This document shows positions 26,681-34,377 of a stretch of DNA of 64,000 nucleotides, piece after piece; the first letter of the stretch is position 1; each line of letters starts with the position of its first letter. Under the pieces are notes generated by a model, which saw only the letters and a program-made list of their open reading frames with translations, was not told where the DNA came from and ran no database searches. The stretch is from NCBI RefSeq assembly GCF_007362475.1, contig NZ_CP041687.1, positions 558,001-622,000 on the forward strand, read 5' to 3'. The stretch is from Chryseobacterium sp. SNU WT5 (GTDB taxonomy: Bacteria > Bacteroidota > Bacteroidia > Flavobacteriales > Weeksellaceae). The translations under genes and the position numbers were made by a program.

Positions 26681-26708
26681 TGTTAAGACAATCGTAATTT
26701 AAAGTTAA
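26681..26708 (-). promoter_or_regulatory. candidate Pho box: three 11-bp-spaced TTAACA-like repeats
   Basis: On the minus strand TTAACT (26708-26703), TTACGA (26697-26692) and TTAACA (26686-26681) begin exactly 11 bases apart, on one face of the helix. The B. subtilis PhoP box is TTAACA with 11-bp period. The site lies between the phoB-like gene and the divergent TonB receptor, about 95 bp from either start. Its innermost part, TTTGTTAAGACAAT, recurs inverted at 57702. Confidence 0.5.
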
Positions 26709-26779
26709 AGCTACCGCAACACCAAACCAGTCTATAATTTCGTCCTTTGCCCCGAAAGAAATTTAACCAAAAAGAAGAA

Positions 26780-29386
26780 ATGAAAATTAGAAAACTGAGT
26801 CTTGCAGTTGTAATGTTATACTCCGCCACTCCATTTTTGTATGCCCAAAAATCGGAACAGGATACGGTAAAAAAAGAGAAGAACATTGAAGGAATTATAC
26901 TGAAAAGTTCTTCTAATAAAAAATCCGAGAGTGCACTTTTAGTAGATCAGAAAAAAGCAATCATTCAAAAGCAATCAATGGGTTCTGAAGAAATCTCTAG
27001 AAAAGGAATTTCTAATGTGGAACAAGGACTAAAGAAGGTAACTGGTATTACTACAGTAGAAGGACGTGGATTGTTTGTAAGAGGTTTAGAAGAAAGATAC
27101 AACACCTTACTTATTAATGGGTTAGGATCTCCATCAAATAACCCCTTTCAGAAAATTATTGCACTAAAACAATTCCCAACTGACGTAGTAGGAAAGCTGA
27201 ATATTTACAAAACTTTCAGTACCAATTTGTATGCTGACTTTGCAGGTGCTACTTTCGATATCGAAACACTTACGATTGACCGTCCTTTTTCAAAAGTAGA
27301 ATTTGGAATTGGTTATAATACGCAAACTACCTTTAAAAACTTCAAAGTTAATCCTGACGCCTACACAATGAAGGGTTATATAGGACAAAATTCCAAAGGA
27401 AGACAACTTCCTGATGAAGTAAAAGGATATGTTCCTATGAATTACGAATTCTCGAAACAACAATCTTTGAATTCATTTGAAGATGGTTGGAATGTAGATA
27501 AAATTAAAGCATTACCTAATACCAATATTGGTTTTACGACTGCACAAAAATTTAAAGTTGGAGAAGCAGGAAATTTAGGTTTGCTTTTATCCCTAAATCA
27601 GGGAACTAAATACGAGATGACTGATGGTAACAAAAACCAGTTTCTTTCTTTACAAACGGTAGGAGAAATGAACAATGATTTAAATAGAAAAGAATACACT
27701 TACGAATTAGAGTCGTCTGCTTTATTAGGTCTTGGATATAAAAACAAAGGTTTGAATGTAGGTTTTAATACCATCTATCTTCAAAATTCCACAAATTCAA
27801 TCTCTGATTTTACAGGATATAAAAACCAAGATATACGCAATGCAGGCAAAGGATTTTTTCGAGTAGATCAGATGGATATTTCCAAGTTTTTGGATGTTCA
27901 GTTATGGGCTAGTCAGAAAATTGGAGATCGTCATCTCTTTAAAGTTGGAGGAAGCTGGGTGAAAAATAATTTCCAACAACCAGATCGAAAAATTTCTGAG
28001 GGAATTCTTACGGATAACCCGAACGAAGTAAAAATGAATTTTGGGGGAAATAACCTCATTCGACAATATTTGGATGTAGATGGTAATAATTATTTCTCTA
28101 CACTAGCAGAGTACGCTGTACTGCTGGGAGAAAAAGGAGATAGAAAAAGCTACCCTTGGCAAGTTACTGTTGGATACAATGGATTCGTTGATCACCGTAG
28201 CAACTCCTACCGATTCATCAATGCTTCTATTAATACAGATATCGCTAAAACGGTTGTTGTAGATATTGACCGTCCACAGCAAAGTTTTGAAGATTATATC
28301 CAAAAAGGGTATTTCCACTTTAAAGAAAATACAAATGAAACGGTATATCGATCGAACTTGTATCAGTTTGTGAATGCCGGTTATACTAGTGTAAACTTTA
28401 AACCGAATGATACTTGGGATATTCTAGTGGGCGGTCGAGTTGAAAACAGCATCAATATAACGAGATATAAAAAGCAGGGAGATTCTGATTTTAGAGATTT
28501 AATTCGAAATCAATATTTTTTACTACCCTCTCTTTCCATTAAAAAGGAACTTAATTCAAAATCCAATATCCGTTTCGCAGCAAGTAAAACACTTACAAGA
28601 CCAATCCTTATAGAATATATGCCGATTACCTACATTAATCCAGATAACGAAAATATCTTGGGTAATAAGGATCTTAAAAATAGTGAAAATTACAATATTG
28701 ATCTAAAATATGAAATTTTCCCTACGAATAAGGAAATGTTTGCCATCAATCTTTTCGTAAAAAAAATAGAAAAAGCAATTGAAAGAGGTTATGTTGCTTC
28801 TGGAAATTCTACTGGTACTGCCATTACTTTTTTCAATGCGAAAAACGCTGTTTTAGGAGGAGTAGAACTGGAAGGAACTATGAATTTGTCTCGAATTTCC
28901 GAATCTCTAAACCAATGGACTATTGGAAGCAACGCGACGTTTATGTATTCCAAAGTAGAGCGAAGTGAAAATCAATTGGAACAAGAAAGACTCAATAACT
29001 TCACTGGGGAATTAAAAGACAGAAAACTACAGGGTGCAGCGCCTTGGACTGTAAATGCTGATTTAAAATACGAATTTAAGAATGGACAAAATCTTCCTCA
29101 AACTGCATCTTTAGTTTATAATGTTTCTGGATCGAAAATTTTTACTGTGGGAACTTCCGGTTTAGATCACATTTACGAAAGACCTTTTCACCAACTTGAT
29201 TTTGTATATAATACCCAATTAACAAAAAACTGGAATATAAAAATGGGTATTTTGAACCTACTGAACAGTACCTATCAACTTGATCAAGGGGATGACGGTT
29301 ATATTCCTTTGAATGTACGAACCAATATCCACACGGATTACAAACGCGGAACTTCTGTCAATTTTACGGCAGGTTATACTTTTTAA
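26780..29386 (+). CDS. TonB-dependent outer-membrane receptor
   Basis: An 868-residue outer-membrane receptor from the ATG at 26780, with a signal peptide ending near residue 22 (MLYSATPFLYAQ). The plug domain starts around 65 ('GSEEISRKGISNVEQGLKKVTGITTVEGRGLFVRGLEERYNTLLING'). The rest is a beta-barrel ending 'VNFTAGYTF' with the terminal Phe needed for assembly. It lacks the carboxypeptidase-regulatory repeat of SusC. A lipoprotein gene follows 28 bp downstream, while PhoB/PhoR-like genes lie divergently. The substrate is unknown; a phosphorus compound is plausible from context. Confidence 0.88.
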   Translation: MKIRKLSLAVVMLYSATPFLYAQKSEQDTVKKEKNIEGIILKSSSNKKSESALLVDQKKAIIQKQSMGSEEISRKGISNVEQGLKKVTGITTVEGRGLFVRGLEERYNTLLINGLGSPSNNPFQKIIALKQFPTDVVGKLNIYKTFSTNLYADFAGATFDIETLTIDRPFSKVEFGIGYNTQTTFKNFKVNPDAYTMKGYIGQNSKGRQLPDEVKGYVPMNYEFSKQQSLNSFEDGWNVDKIKALPNTNIGFTTAQKFKVGEAGNLGLLLSLNQGTKYEMTDGNKNQFLSLQTVGEMNNDLNRKEYTYELESSALLGLGYKNKGLNVGFNTIYLQNSTNSISDFTGYKNQDIRNAGKGFFRVDQMDISKFLDVQLWASQKIGDRHLFKVGGSWVKNNFQQPDRKISEGILTDNPNEVKMNFGGNNLIRQYLDVDGNNYFSTLAEYAVLLGEKGDRKSYPWQVTVGYNGFVDHRSNSYRFINASINTDIAKTVVVDIDRPQQSFEDYIQKGYFHFKENTNETVYRSNLYQFVNAGYTSVNFKPNDTWDILVGGRVENSINITRYKKQGDSDFRDLIRNQYFLLPSLSIKKELNSKSNIRFAASKTLTRPILIEYMPITYINPDNENILGNKDLKNSENYNIDLKYEIFPTNKEMFAINLFVKKIEKAIERGYVASGNSTGTAITFFNAKNAVLGGVELEGTMNLSRISESLNQWTIGSNATFMYSKVERSENQLEQERLNNFTGELKDRKLQGAAPWTVNADLKYEFKNGQNLPQTASLVYNVSGSKIFTVGTSGLDHIYERPFHQLDFVYNTQLTKNWNIKMGILNLLNSTYQLDQGDDGYIPLNVRTNIHTDYKRGTSVNFTAGYTF

Positions 29387-29414
29387 AAATAAATAAACGA
29401 AAATTAAAATTAAT

Positions 29415-30635
29415 ATGAAAAAGAACATTTTATCCTTACTGTCATTAGCAGTGGTACTTTCAGTAACTTCTTGTACTGTAGAAATTAGAGAAGATGCTGA
29501 TATTAATGGAGGTGGAACGCCGAGTGGCCCAACAACTGGTGCTGTGTTAAGTGGAACGGGGACACTAACTGGAACATTAACGCAAAACACCACGGTAAAA
29601 AAAGGAACTTACTCCTTGGAAGGAGTTGTAAAAGTTCCGGAAGGAATTACATTAACTATTGAACCTGGTGCTACGTTTACTGCAAAAACTTCTGTAGGAA
29701 GCAGTTTAGTTGTTTTACAAGGAGCAAAAATATTCGCAGAAGGAACCGCTTCGGAACCTATTGTTTTTACTTCAGATAGTAAAAAACCAGGAGATTGGGG
29801 TGGTGTTACGTTGTACGGAAACGCACCTATAAAAGCAATTAATGGAGCGATAAAAGCAATTTCGGAAGATGGTAATGAGGTGTATTATGGTGGTGATCAA
29901 CCAAACGACAACTCTGGAAGTTTAAAATATGTACGGGTAGAATACGGTGGTAAAAAAATTGGAGATGGAACTTCCGAAACGAATTCTATGACATTTTACT
30001 CCGTTGGAGCTGGAACAACTTTAGAGAATTTAGTTTCTTACATGGGAACAGATGATGGTTATGAGTTTTTTGGAGGAACAGTAAATGCGAAAAATTTGGT
30101 TTCTTACGGAAATTATGATGATGCATTTGACTGGCAAGATGGTTGGAGTGGACAAAACAACAGCAATTGGTTCGCTTATCAAACTGGAACCGGAAACTTC
30201 GGGATGGAAATTGAAGCTTCTGGAAACGCTGATAATACTGCACCAAAAGTAAACGGAATTACTTTGATGAGAGCCGCAGGTACCAAACCTGAAAATCCGG
30301 GTTCATCAGAAGTAAGTGCCATTCAATTCAAAAAACATGGTTCTGGAATTTTTACGAATGTTTACATAGACGGATACAAAAATACAGATGGCAAAAATGC
30401 ATATTCTGTTCTTATCCAAGATGCTCCAACAGAAACAGAGCAAGTAAACAAAGGAAAAATAGTGGTTTCACCAGCAAATCATTTAAATTCTGACAACCTG
30501 AATATTTGGGGTTATACTTTCTCAGGAAACGGTGGAAAAACTTTTACGAGCGATACAACCGTGAAGAAAGTTTCTCTAATTGGTGGTGCTTGGGCAACGG
30601 TAAACGGAGTTGACTTATTGTCTTCATTAAAATAA
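29415..30635 (+). CDS. beta-helix lipoprotein partner of the TonB receptor
   Basis: A 406-residue lipoprotein with the signal MKKNILSLLSLAVVLSVTSC and lipid-anchored Cys20. A linker of about 40 residues leads into a Gly/Thr-rich right-handed parallel beta-helix ('GTYSLEGVVKVPEGITLTIEPGATF', 'IFAEGTASEPIVFTSD', 'GDWGGVTLYGNAPI'), with acidic segments (DDGYEFFGGTVNAKN and YDDAFDWQDGWSG) typical of this family. It is the likely surface-exposed ligand-binding partner of the preceding receptor. Databases sometimes call homologues 'multidrug transporter', which the sequence does not support. It ends at a strong bidirectional terminator. Confidence 0.82.
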   Translation: MKKNILSLLSLAVVLSVTSCTVEIREDADINGGGTPSGPTTGAVLSGTGTLTGTLTQNTTVKKGTYSLEGVVKVPEGITLTIEPGATFTAKTSVGSSLVVLQGAKIFAEGTASEPIVFTSDSKKPGDWGGVTLYGNAPIKAINGAIKAISEDGNEVYYGGDQPNDNSGSLKYVRVEYGGKKIGDGTSETNSMTFYSVGAGTTLENLVSYMGTDDGYEFFGGTVNAKNLVSYGNYDDAFDWQDGWSGQNNSNWFAYQTGTGNFGMEIEASGNADNTAPKVNGITLMRAAGTKPENPGSSEVSAIQFKKHGSGIFTNVYIDGYKNTDGKNAYSVLIQDAPTETEQVNKGKIVVSPANHLNSDNLNIWGYTFSGNGGKTFTSDTTVKKVSLIGGAWATVNGVDLLSSLK

Positions 30636-30662
30636 TTTTTTTCATTCTTCATATCAAAAAAG

Positions 30663-30692
30663 GGCTTTTCAAATTTGAAAAGCCTTTTTTTA
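30663..30692. terminator. bidirectional terminator between lipoprotein and barstar genes
   Basis: A perfect 22-bp palindrome at 30663-30684 with half-site GGCTTTTCAAA, followed by a run of eight T on the plus strand and preceded by AAAAAAGG. It serves both convergent transcripts. Confidence 0.9.
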
Positions 30693-30980
30693 TTCTTCGT
30701 CATCTTCGTACTGCTCGAGGTAGTAGGCAAATGAAAAGTCTTCAAGCTCCTCATCTGCATCTTCTAAAGTTGCCAATAGATCTTCGAAATCTTCTAATTG
30801 ATCCACACTCATATTCACGAATTCTAGATGCAAAGGCAGTTCGACAAATCCAGTGATCGAATCATAAAGAGCATTTAAATTATCCCCAAACGTTTCTGGC
30901 AGTGGCAATTTTTCTTTTAATTGCTGATAAAAATCTTCGGTGTCACCGAGGTCGGTAAAGTCTATATATACAGTATTCAT
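30690..30980 (-). CDS. barstar-family ribonuclease inhibitor
   Basis: A 96-residue barstar homologue. 'LPETFGDNLNALYDSITGFVELPLHLEF' aligns with the barnase-binding helix of B. amyloliquefaciens barstar. Asp40 here is equivalent to barstar Asp39, which reaches into the barnase active site, whereas Asp35 is Asn, Tyr29 is Thr and Trp38 is Tyr. The C-terminus is strongly acidic (EELEDFSFAYYLEQYEDDEE). It sits downstream of the barnase homologue with a 115-bp gap and should be the cytoplasmic immunity protein. The changed contact residues suggest it binds its own partner rather than classical barnase. Confidence 0.88.
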   Translation of the reverse strand: MNTVYIDFTDLGDTEDFYQQLKEKLPLPETFGDNLNALYDSITGFVELPLHLEFVNMSVDQLEDFEDLLATLEDADEELEDFSFAYYLEQYEDDEE

Positions 30981-30985
30981 ATTTT

Positions 30986-31032
30986 TAGGTTGTAGGTGTT
31001 AGGTTTTTAGGTTTTGGGTTTTGGGTTTTGGG
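30986..31032 (-). repeat. TTTTGGG tandem repeat in the barstar leader
   Basis: Three perfect TTTTGGG units at 31012-31032, with several degenerate TTTTTAGG/TGTTAGG units up to 30986. On the minus strand they read CCCAAAA and end just upstream of the barstar ATG at 30980, so slippage could alter expression of the inhibitor. Confidence 0.6.
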
Positions 31033-31095
31033 AATTAGCATTTAGATTGTAAATTCTAATCTCATGCCTTTATCTTTGTTCTCTACGTCTGTAAA

Positions 31096-31623
31096 TTACT
31101 GTTTCTCAAAACTTTTGTAATGATTTTTGGTGAGCCATACTTCTCCATCTTTTGTAAAGACGATGCGGTCAGCGTTTCTGTTGCCGCAGTTGTAATTTAC
31201 ATCCGCTTCAAAATATTTGTTTCCTTTAGGAAGTGTTTTTTCTCTATTGCTGAAATGATCGCCACCAATAGCTTTCCCAGGAAGAACATCGCAGAGATTA
31301 CCTTTTGATGCCACCCAACCATTTTTGCGGGCTTCACCTTTTGTCAGGTAATAATCTGGAAGTTTGTGGTTGGTTTTTACATAATTAATAACTTTTCGTT
31401 CTTGCGTCAGTTCATCGATATTCCTACTTGATTTTGTGACTTCTGATTGATTAATTCCCGCGGAATTTTCGCTGTATTTATTTTGATTTGAAGAAACCTC
31501 TGACTTATTTATACGCTCAGGTTCACTTTCCCTTTTATTATCTTTAATCATGTACATGATCAAAAAGGTACTTAAAACGCCGATGATAAATGTTAGAACG
31601 AGTTTGACTTTCTGTCTATCCAT
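31096..31623 (-). CDS. membrane-anchored barnase-like ribonuclease
   Basis: A 175-residue protein. Residues ~7-26 are one hydrophobic segment (LVLTFIIGVLSTFLIMYMI), then a Ser/Asn-rich linker to ~75, then a complete barnase domain: 'VINYVKTNHKLPDYYLTKGEARKNGWVASKGNL' and 'DVLPGKAIGGDHFSNRE'. The catalytic residues equivalent to Glu73, Arg83, Arg87 and His102 are E139, R149, R153 and H168. Basic residues before the helix predict that the ribonuclease faces the periplasm. Cysteines C111 and C146 occupy barnase positions 43 and 80. The gene starts 21 bp after nadE and precedes its barstar. Confidence 0.88.
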   Translation of the reverse strand: MDRQKVKLVLTFIIGVLSTFLIMYMIKDNKRESEPERINKSEVSSNQNKYSENSAGINQSEVTKSSRNIDELTQERKVINYVKTNHKLPDYYLTKGEARKNGWVASKGNLCDVLPGKAIGGDHFSNREKTLPKGNKYFEADVNYNCGNRNADRIVFTKDGEVWLTKNHYKSFEKQ

Positions 31624-31644
31624 ATTTAAATTTTGTAGTTATTT

Positions 31645-32433
31645 TTAACGCCAGTCTTCTGGAATGTTGCAAACTGGAATAGGTTGAATTTTATGTTGTG
31701 CCGCTTTATTCATTCTGCTGAAAATTTTATAAACCTCCAGATCTCGACCTGAATAATCACTTTCCGACTTGGTTCCGAATTCTTTCTGAATCTTTTCCAG
31801 TTCTGGATAGGTCGCTCCAATTTGCTGTTCGTCGGTTCTTGCTTCATCCCAAAGTCCATCTGCTGGAATTGCATTTTGAATAGATTCAACCAAGTTTAAA
31901 GATTTAGCCAAAGCATAAACTTCTGTTTTATATAAATCTGCAATCGGGGAAACATCTACTCCACCATCGCCATATTTGGTAAAGAAACCAACACCGAAAT
32001 CTTCTACTTTATTTCCTGTTCCACAAACAAGCAGACCATTAATTTGTCCATAATGATATAAAGTTAGCATTCTTAGTCTTGAGCGTGTATTTGCAAAAGC
32101 TAGCTTTTCAGCGGGATAATCTTTACCATCCGCATCGAAGGTTTTATACAGCTCTTCGAAAGCAGGAGTAAGGTTAACGGAAATAGCTTCTATATTAGAA
32201 AATCGTTTTTTCAGATCTTCCATGTGTTCCCACGCACGATTCACCTCATCTGGATTCTGCCGGATCGGCATTTCAATTAATAAAGTTTTTAAACCCGTCA
32301 TAGCCGCGAGTGTTGAAACTACTGCAGAATCAATCCCTCCTGAAACCCCTATCACGTAACCTTTCACATTTGCTTTACTAGCATAATCTTTAAGCCAGTT
32401 GACTATTTTATCTGTTATTTTATCGGTCTGCAT
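31645..32433 (-). CDS. nadE: NAD synthetase NadE, ammonia-dependent
   Basis: A 262-residue NadE without the glutaminase domain. 'YVIGVSGGIDSAVVSTLAA' is the ATP-pyrophosphatase P-loop; 'NTRSRLRMLTLYHYGQINGLLVCGTGNK' and 'EDFGVGFFTKYGDGGVDVSPIADLYKTEVYALAKSL' bind deamido-NAD and ATP. It makes NAD+ from nicotinic acid adenine dinucleotide and ammonia. Its ATG abuts the stop codon of the GNAT gene (32434). The barnase homologue follows at 21 bp. In flavobacteria nadE often neighbours gldB, as it does here. Confidence 0.95.
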   Translation of the reverse strand: MQTDKITDKIVNWLKDYASKANVKGYVIGVSGGIDSAVVSTLAAMTGLKTLLIEMPIRQNPDEVNRAWEHMEDLKKRFSNIEAISVNLTPAFEELYKTFDADGKDYPAEKLAFANTRSRLRMLTLYHYGQINGLLVCGTGNKVEDFGVGFFTKYGDGGVDVSPIADLYKTEVYALAKSLNLVESIQNAIPADGLWDEARTDEQQIGATYPELEKIQKEFGTKSESDYSGRDLEVYKIFSRMNKAAQHKIQPIPVCNIPEDWR

Positions 32434-32982
32434 TTAATTTTTACTGTATTTTTCTTTTGTTAATTCATACCATTGACAAATGGCATTATCTACGTCATCA
32501 ACGAATGTTCCCTTTTCCGCAAAACCTAATTTGTCCTTTAATATTCTGCAGGAATCTCCATTTTTAATATCGGCACAAGCATAAATAATATCCAAATTCA
32601 TTAGATTAAAACCATAATCCAACACAGCTTTGCCCGCTTCTGTTGCATATCCTTTTCCCCAATACTCTGGCAAAAACCGGTACCCAATCTCATACACATT
32701 TTTAAAACCATTAATTGGCTCCGTCAATACTTTTAAACCGCTCCAACCGATTAGCAAATTAGATTCCTTTTCGATTACAGCCCATCTCCCAATACCATTC
32801 TCTTTGTATTGCTTTCGGATGTTCTTAATGGTCTTTTCGGACTCTGCCTTAGTGGTCACCGGCTTTACTCCGAGATATTTCATCACCTTCGCATTACTGT
32901 CGAGCAGATAGATCATCTCTACATCTTCAGCAATAATTTCTCTTAGGAGAAGTCTGGAGGTTTCAATAAATATTTTTGCCAT
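32434..32982 (-). CDS. GNAT-family N-acetyltransferase (RimJ/RimL type)
   Basis: A 182-residue GNAT protein of the RimJ/RimL group. 'FIETSRLLLREIIAEDVEMIYLLDSN' is the standard opening, and 'EIGYRFLPEYWGKGYATEAGKAVLDYGF' carries the acetyl-CoA-binding Q/RxxGxG/A-like loop. 'CRILKDKLGFAEKGTF' closes the fold. The target is unknown; relatives acetylate ribosomal protein termini, amino acids or spermidine. Its stop is directly followed by the nadE start, so the two are cotranscribed. Confidence 0.88.
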   Translation of the reverse strand: MAKIFIETSRLLLREIIAEDVEMIYLLDSNAKVMKYLGVKPVTTKAESEKTIKNIRKQYKENGIGRWAVIEKESNLLIGWSGLKVLTEPINGFKNVYEIGYRFLPEYWGKGYATEAGKAVLDYGFNLMNLDIIYACADIKNGDSCRILKDKLGFAEKGTFVDDVDNAICQWYELTKEKYSKN

Positions 32983-33025
32983 TAATTTTCCTTATTTTTG
33001 CATTTTAAAATTTGATGTAAAAATA

Positions 33026-34006
33026 ATGAAGTTTTTTAGATATCTCTCGTTTTCTCTTGTATTCGTATTAACAATGAGTTCCTGTAAAAAAGATCCGAAA
33101 AATCTATGGGAAATAGAAATAAAAAATCCAGGTGAGAAAGCCCAGATCATCGATATTTCTAAAGAGTTTTATGATCCCGGTATCCCACTGGAAATTTTCA
33201 AGAACAAATATCCTTGGTTTCAAGGAACAGTGCCGAATGAAGATTTCGCAGAAAGAAGAATTGACAAAGAAGAAATAAAGGTCTACAAAGAAGCAGTTGC
33301 AAAAATCGATGTGCAGAAACTCAGCAGTGAGCTTGGTAACTTATTTTCGCACATCAACTATTATTTCCCCCAATTTAAAAATCCAGCTGTTTTTCTCTAT
33401 TCGTCAAACTTACAGGGGATTATGGAACCAATTTTTTATCAATCTGATGAGAATCTCCTATTCATAGACATTTCTGCATTTATGGGTGAAAACAACCCCA
33501 ATTATCAAGGTTTGGAGCAGTATTTCCAAAAGAGCATGAATCCTAATAATATTTTACCAAAAGTTTCAGAAGTTTTTGCGAAGAATTTTGTTCAACCAAA
33601 TACAGATCAGCAGAAATTTATTGATCTCATTGTTTATCAAGGGAAGTTAATGGTTTTACAGGATGCTTTCTTACCATCAGAACCTGACTATTTGAAAATG
33701 AACTATACGCAACCACAATATGATTGGGCTAAAGCCAACGAAGCGAATATCTGGAACTATTTTGTAGAAAGTAATTTAGTTTTCAGTGACGACGCGCGTT
33801 TAATAGAAAGATTTATCAACCCTGCACCTTTTTCAAAATTTTATACGGAGATTGATAATGAATCCTCTCCACAAATTGGAATTTTCACAGGGTGGCAGAT
33901 TTGCAGAAAATATTATCAGGAAAAACCAGAAACTAAGTTAGCAGACTTTTTAAAAATGAATGCTCAAGAAATATTTAATCAAAGTAATTATAAACCTAAA
34001 AATTAA
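33026..34006 (+). CDS. gldB: gliding motility lipoprotein GldB
   Basis: A 326-residue lipoprotein with the lipobox T-M-S-S-C (Cys20). 'KNLWEIEIKNPGEKAQIIDISKEFYDP' and 'YFPQFKNPAVFLYSSNL...DENLLFIDISAFMGENNPNYQGLEQYFQKSMNP' are the GldB pattern; the protein looks like an inactive metalloprotease fold. GldB was found essential for gliding in Flavobacterium johnsoniae, where it supports assembly or stability of the type IX secretion and motility machinery. gldC overlaps its stop codon, and nadE lies divergently upstream as in other flavobacteria. The start follows a 43-bp gap. Confidence 0.92.
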   Translation: MKFFRYLSFSLVFVLTMSSCKKDPKNLWEIEIKNPGEKAQIIDISKEFYDPGIPLEIFKNKYPWFQGTVPNEDFAERRIDKEEIKVYKEAVAKIDVQKLSSELGNLFSHINYYFPQFKNPAVFLYSSNLQGIMEPIFYQSDENLLFIDISAFMGENNPNYQGLEQYFQKSMNPNNILPKVSEVFAKNFVQPNTDQQKFIDLIVYQGKLMVLQDAFLPSEPDYLKMNYTQPQYDWAKANEANIWNYFVESNLVFSDDARLIERFINPAPFSKFYTEIDNESSPQIGIFTGWQICRKYYQEKPETKLADFLKMNAQEIFNQSNYKPKN

Positions 34007-34332
34007 TGAGACAGACCCAAATAACCATAGACATCGAGTTAGATGACAATCACGTTCCCGAGAAAATGACCTGGAATGCTGAAGATGGAGGTATTGTAAA
34101 AGAAGAAACCAAAGCAACAATGATTTCCGTGTGGGATGATAAGAAAAAAGAAGCTTTACGAATTGATCTTTGGACCAAAGATATGCCAGTTGATCAGATG
34201 AAGATGTTTCTTCACCAAATCTTAATGTCACTAAGCAGCACTTACGAGAAAGCTACAGGCGAAGAAGATGTTGCACAGTGGATGGATGAAATGGCAGAGG
34301 AATTTGCCCAGCGTTCCGCGATAAAAATGTAA
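34006..34332 (+). CDS. gldC: gliding motility protein GldC
   Basis: A 108-residue cytoplasmic protein of normal length for GldC ('QTQITIDIELDDNHVPEKMTWNAEDGGI', 'KEALRIDLWTKDMPVDQMKMFLHQILMSLSSTYEKAT', 'DMAEEFAQR'-type tail). Its ATG shares one base with the gldB stop (TAATG), giving translational coupling. In F. johnsoniae GldC is needed for full gliding and stabilises GldB. No enzymatic motif is seen. The chain ends at 34332, 45 bp before the MetB-like gene. Confidence 0.92.
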   Translation: MRQTQITIDIELDDNHVPEKMTWNAEDGGIVKEETKATMISVWDDKKKEALRIDLWTKDMPVDQMKMFLHQILMSLSSTYEKATGEEDVAQWMDEMAEEFAQRSAIKM

Positions 34333-34377
34333 CTTATCACTAAAGCACTGAACAAGTTAATTACAAAAGCAAAACCA

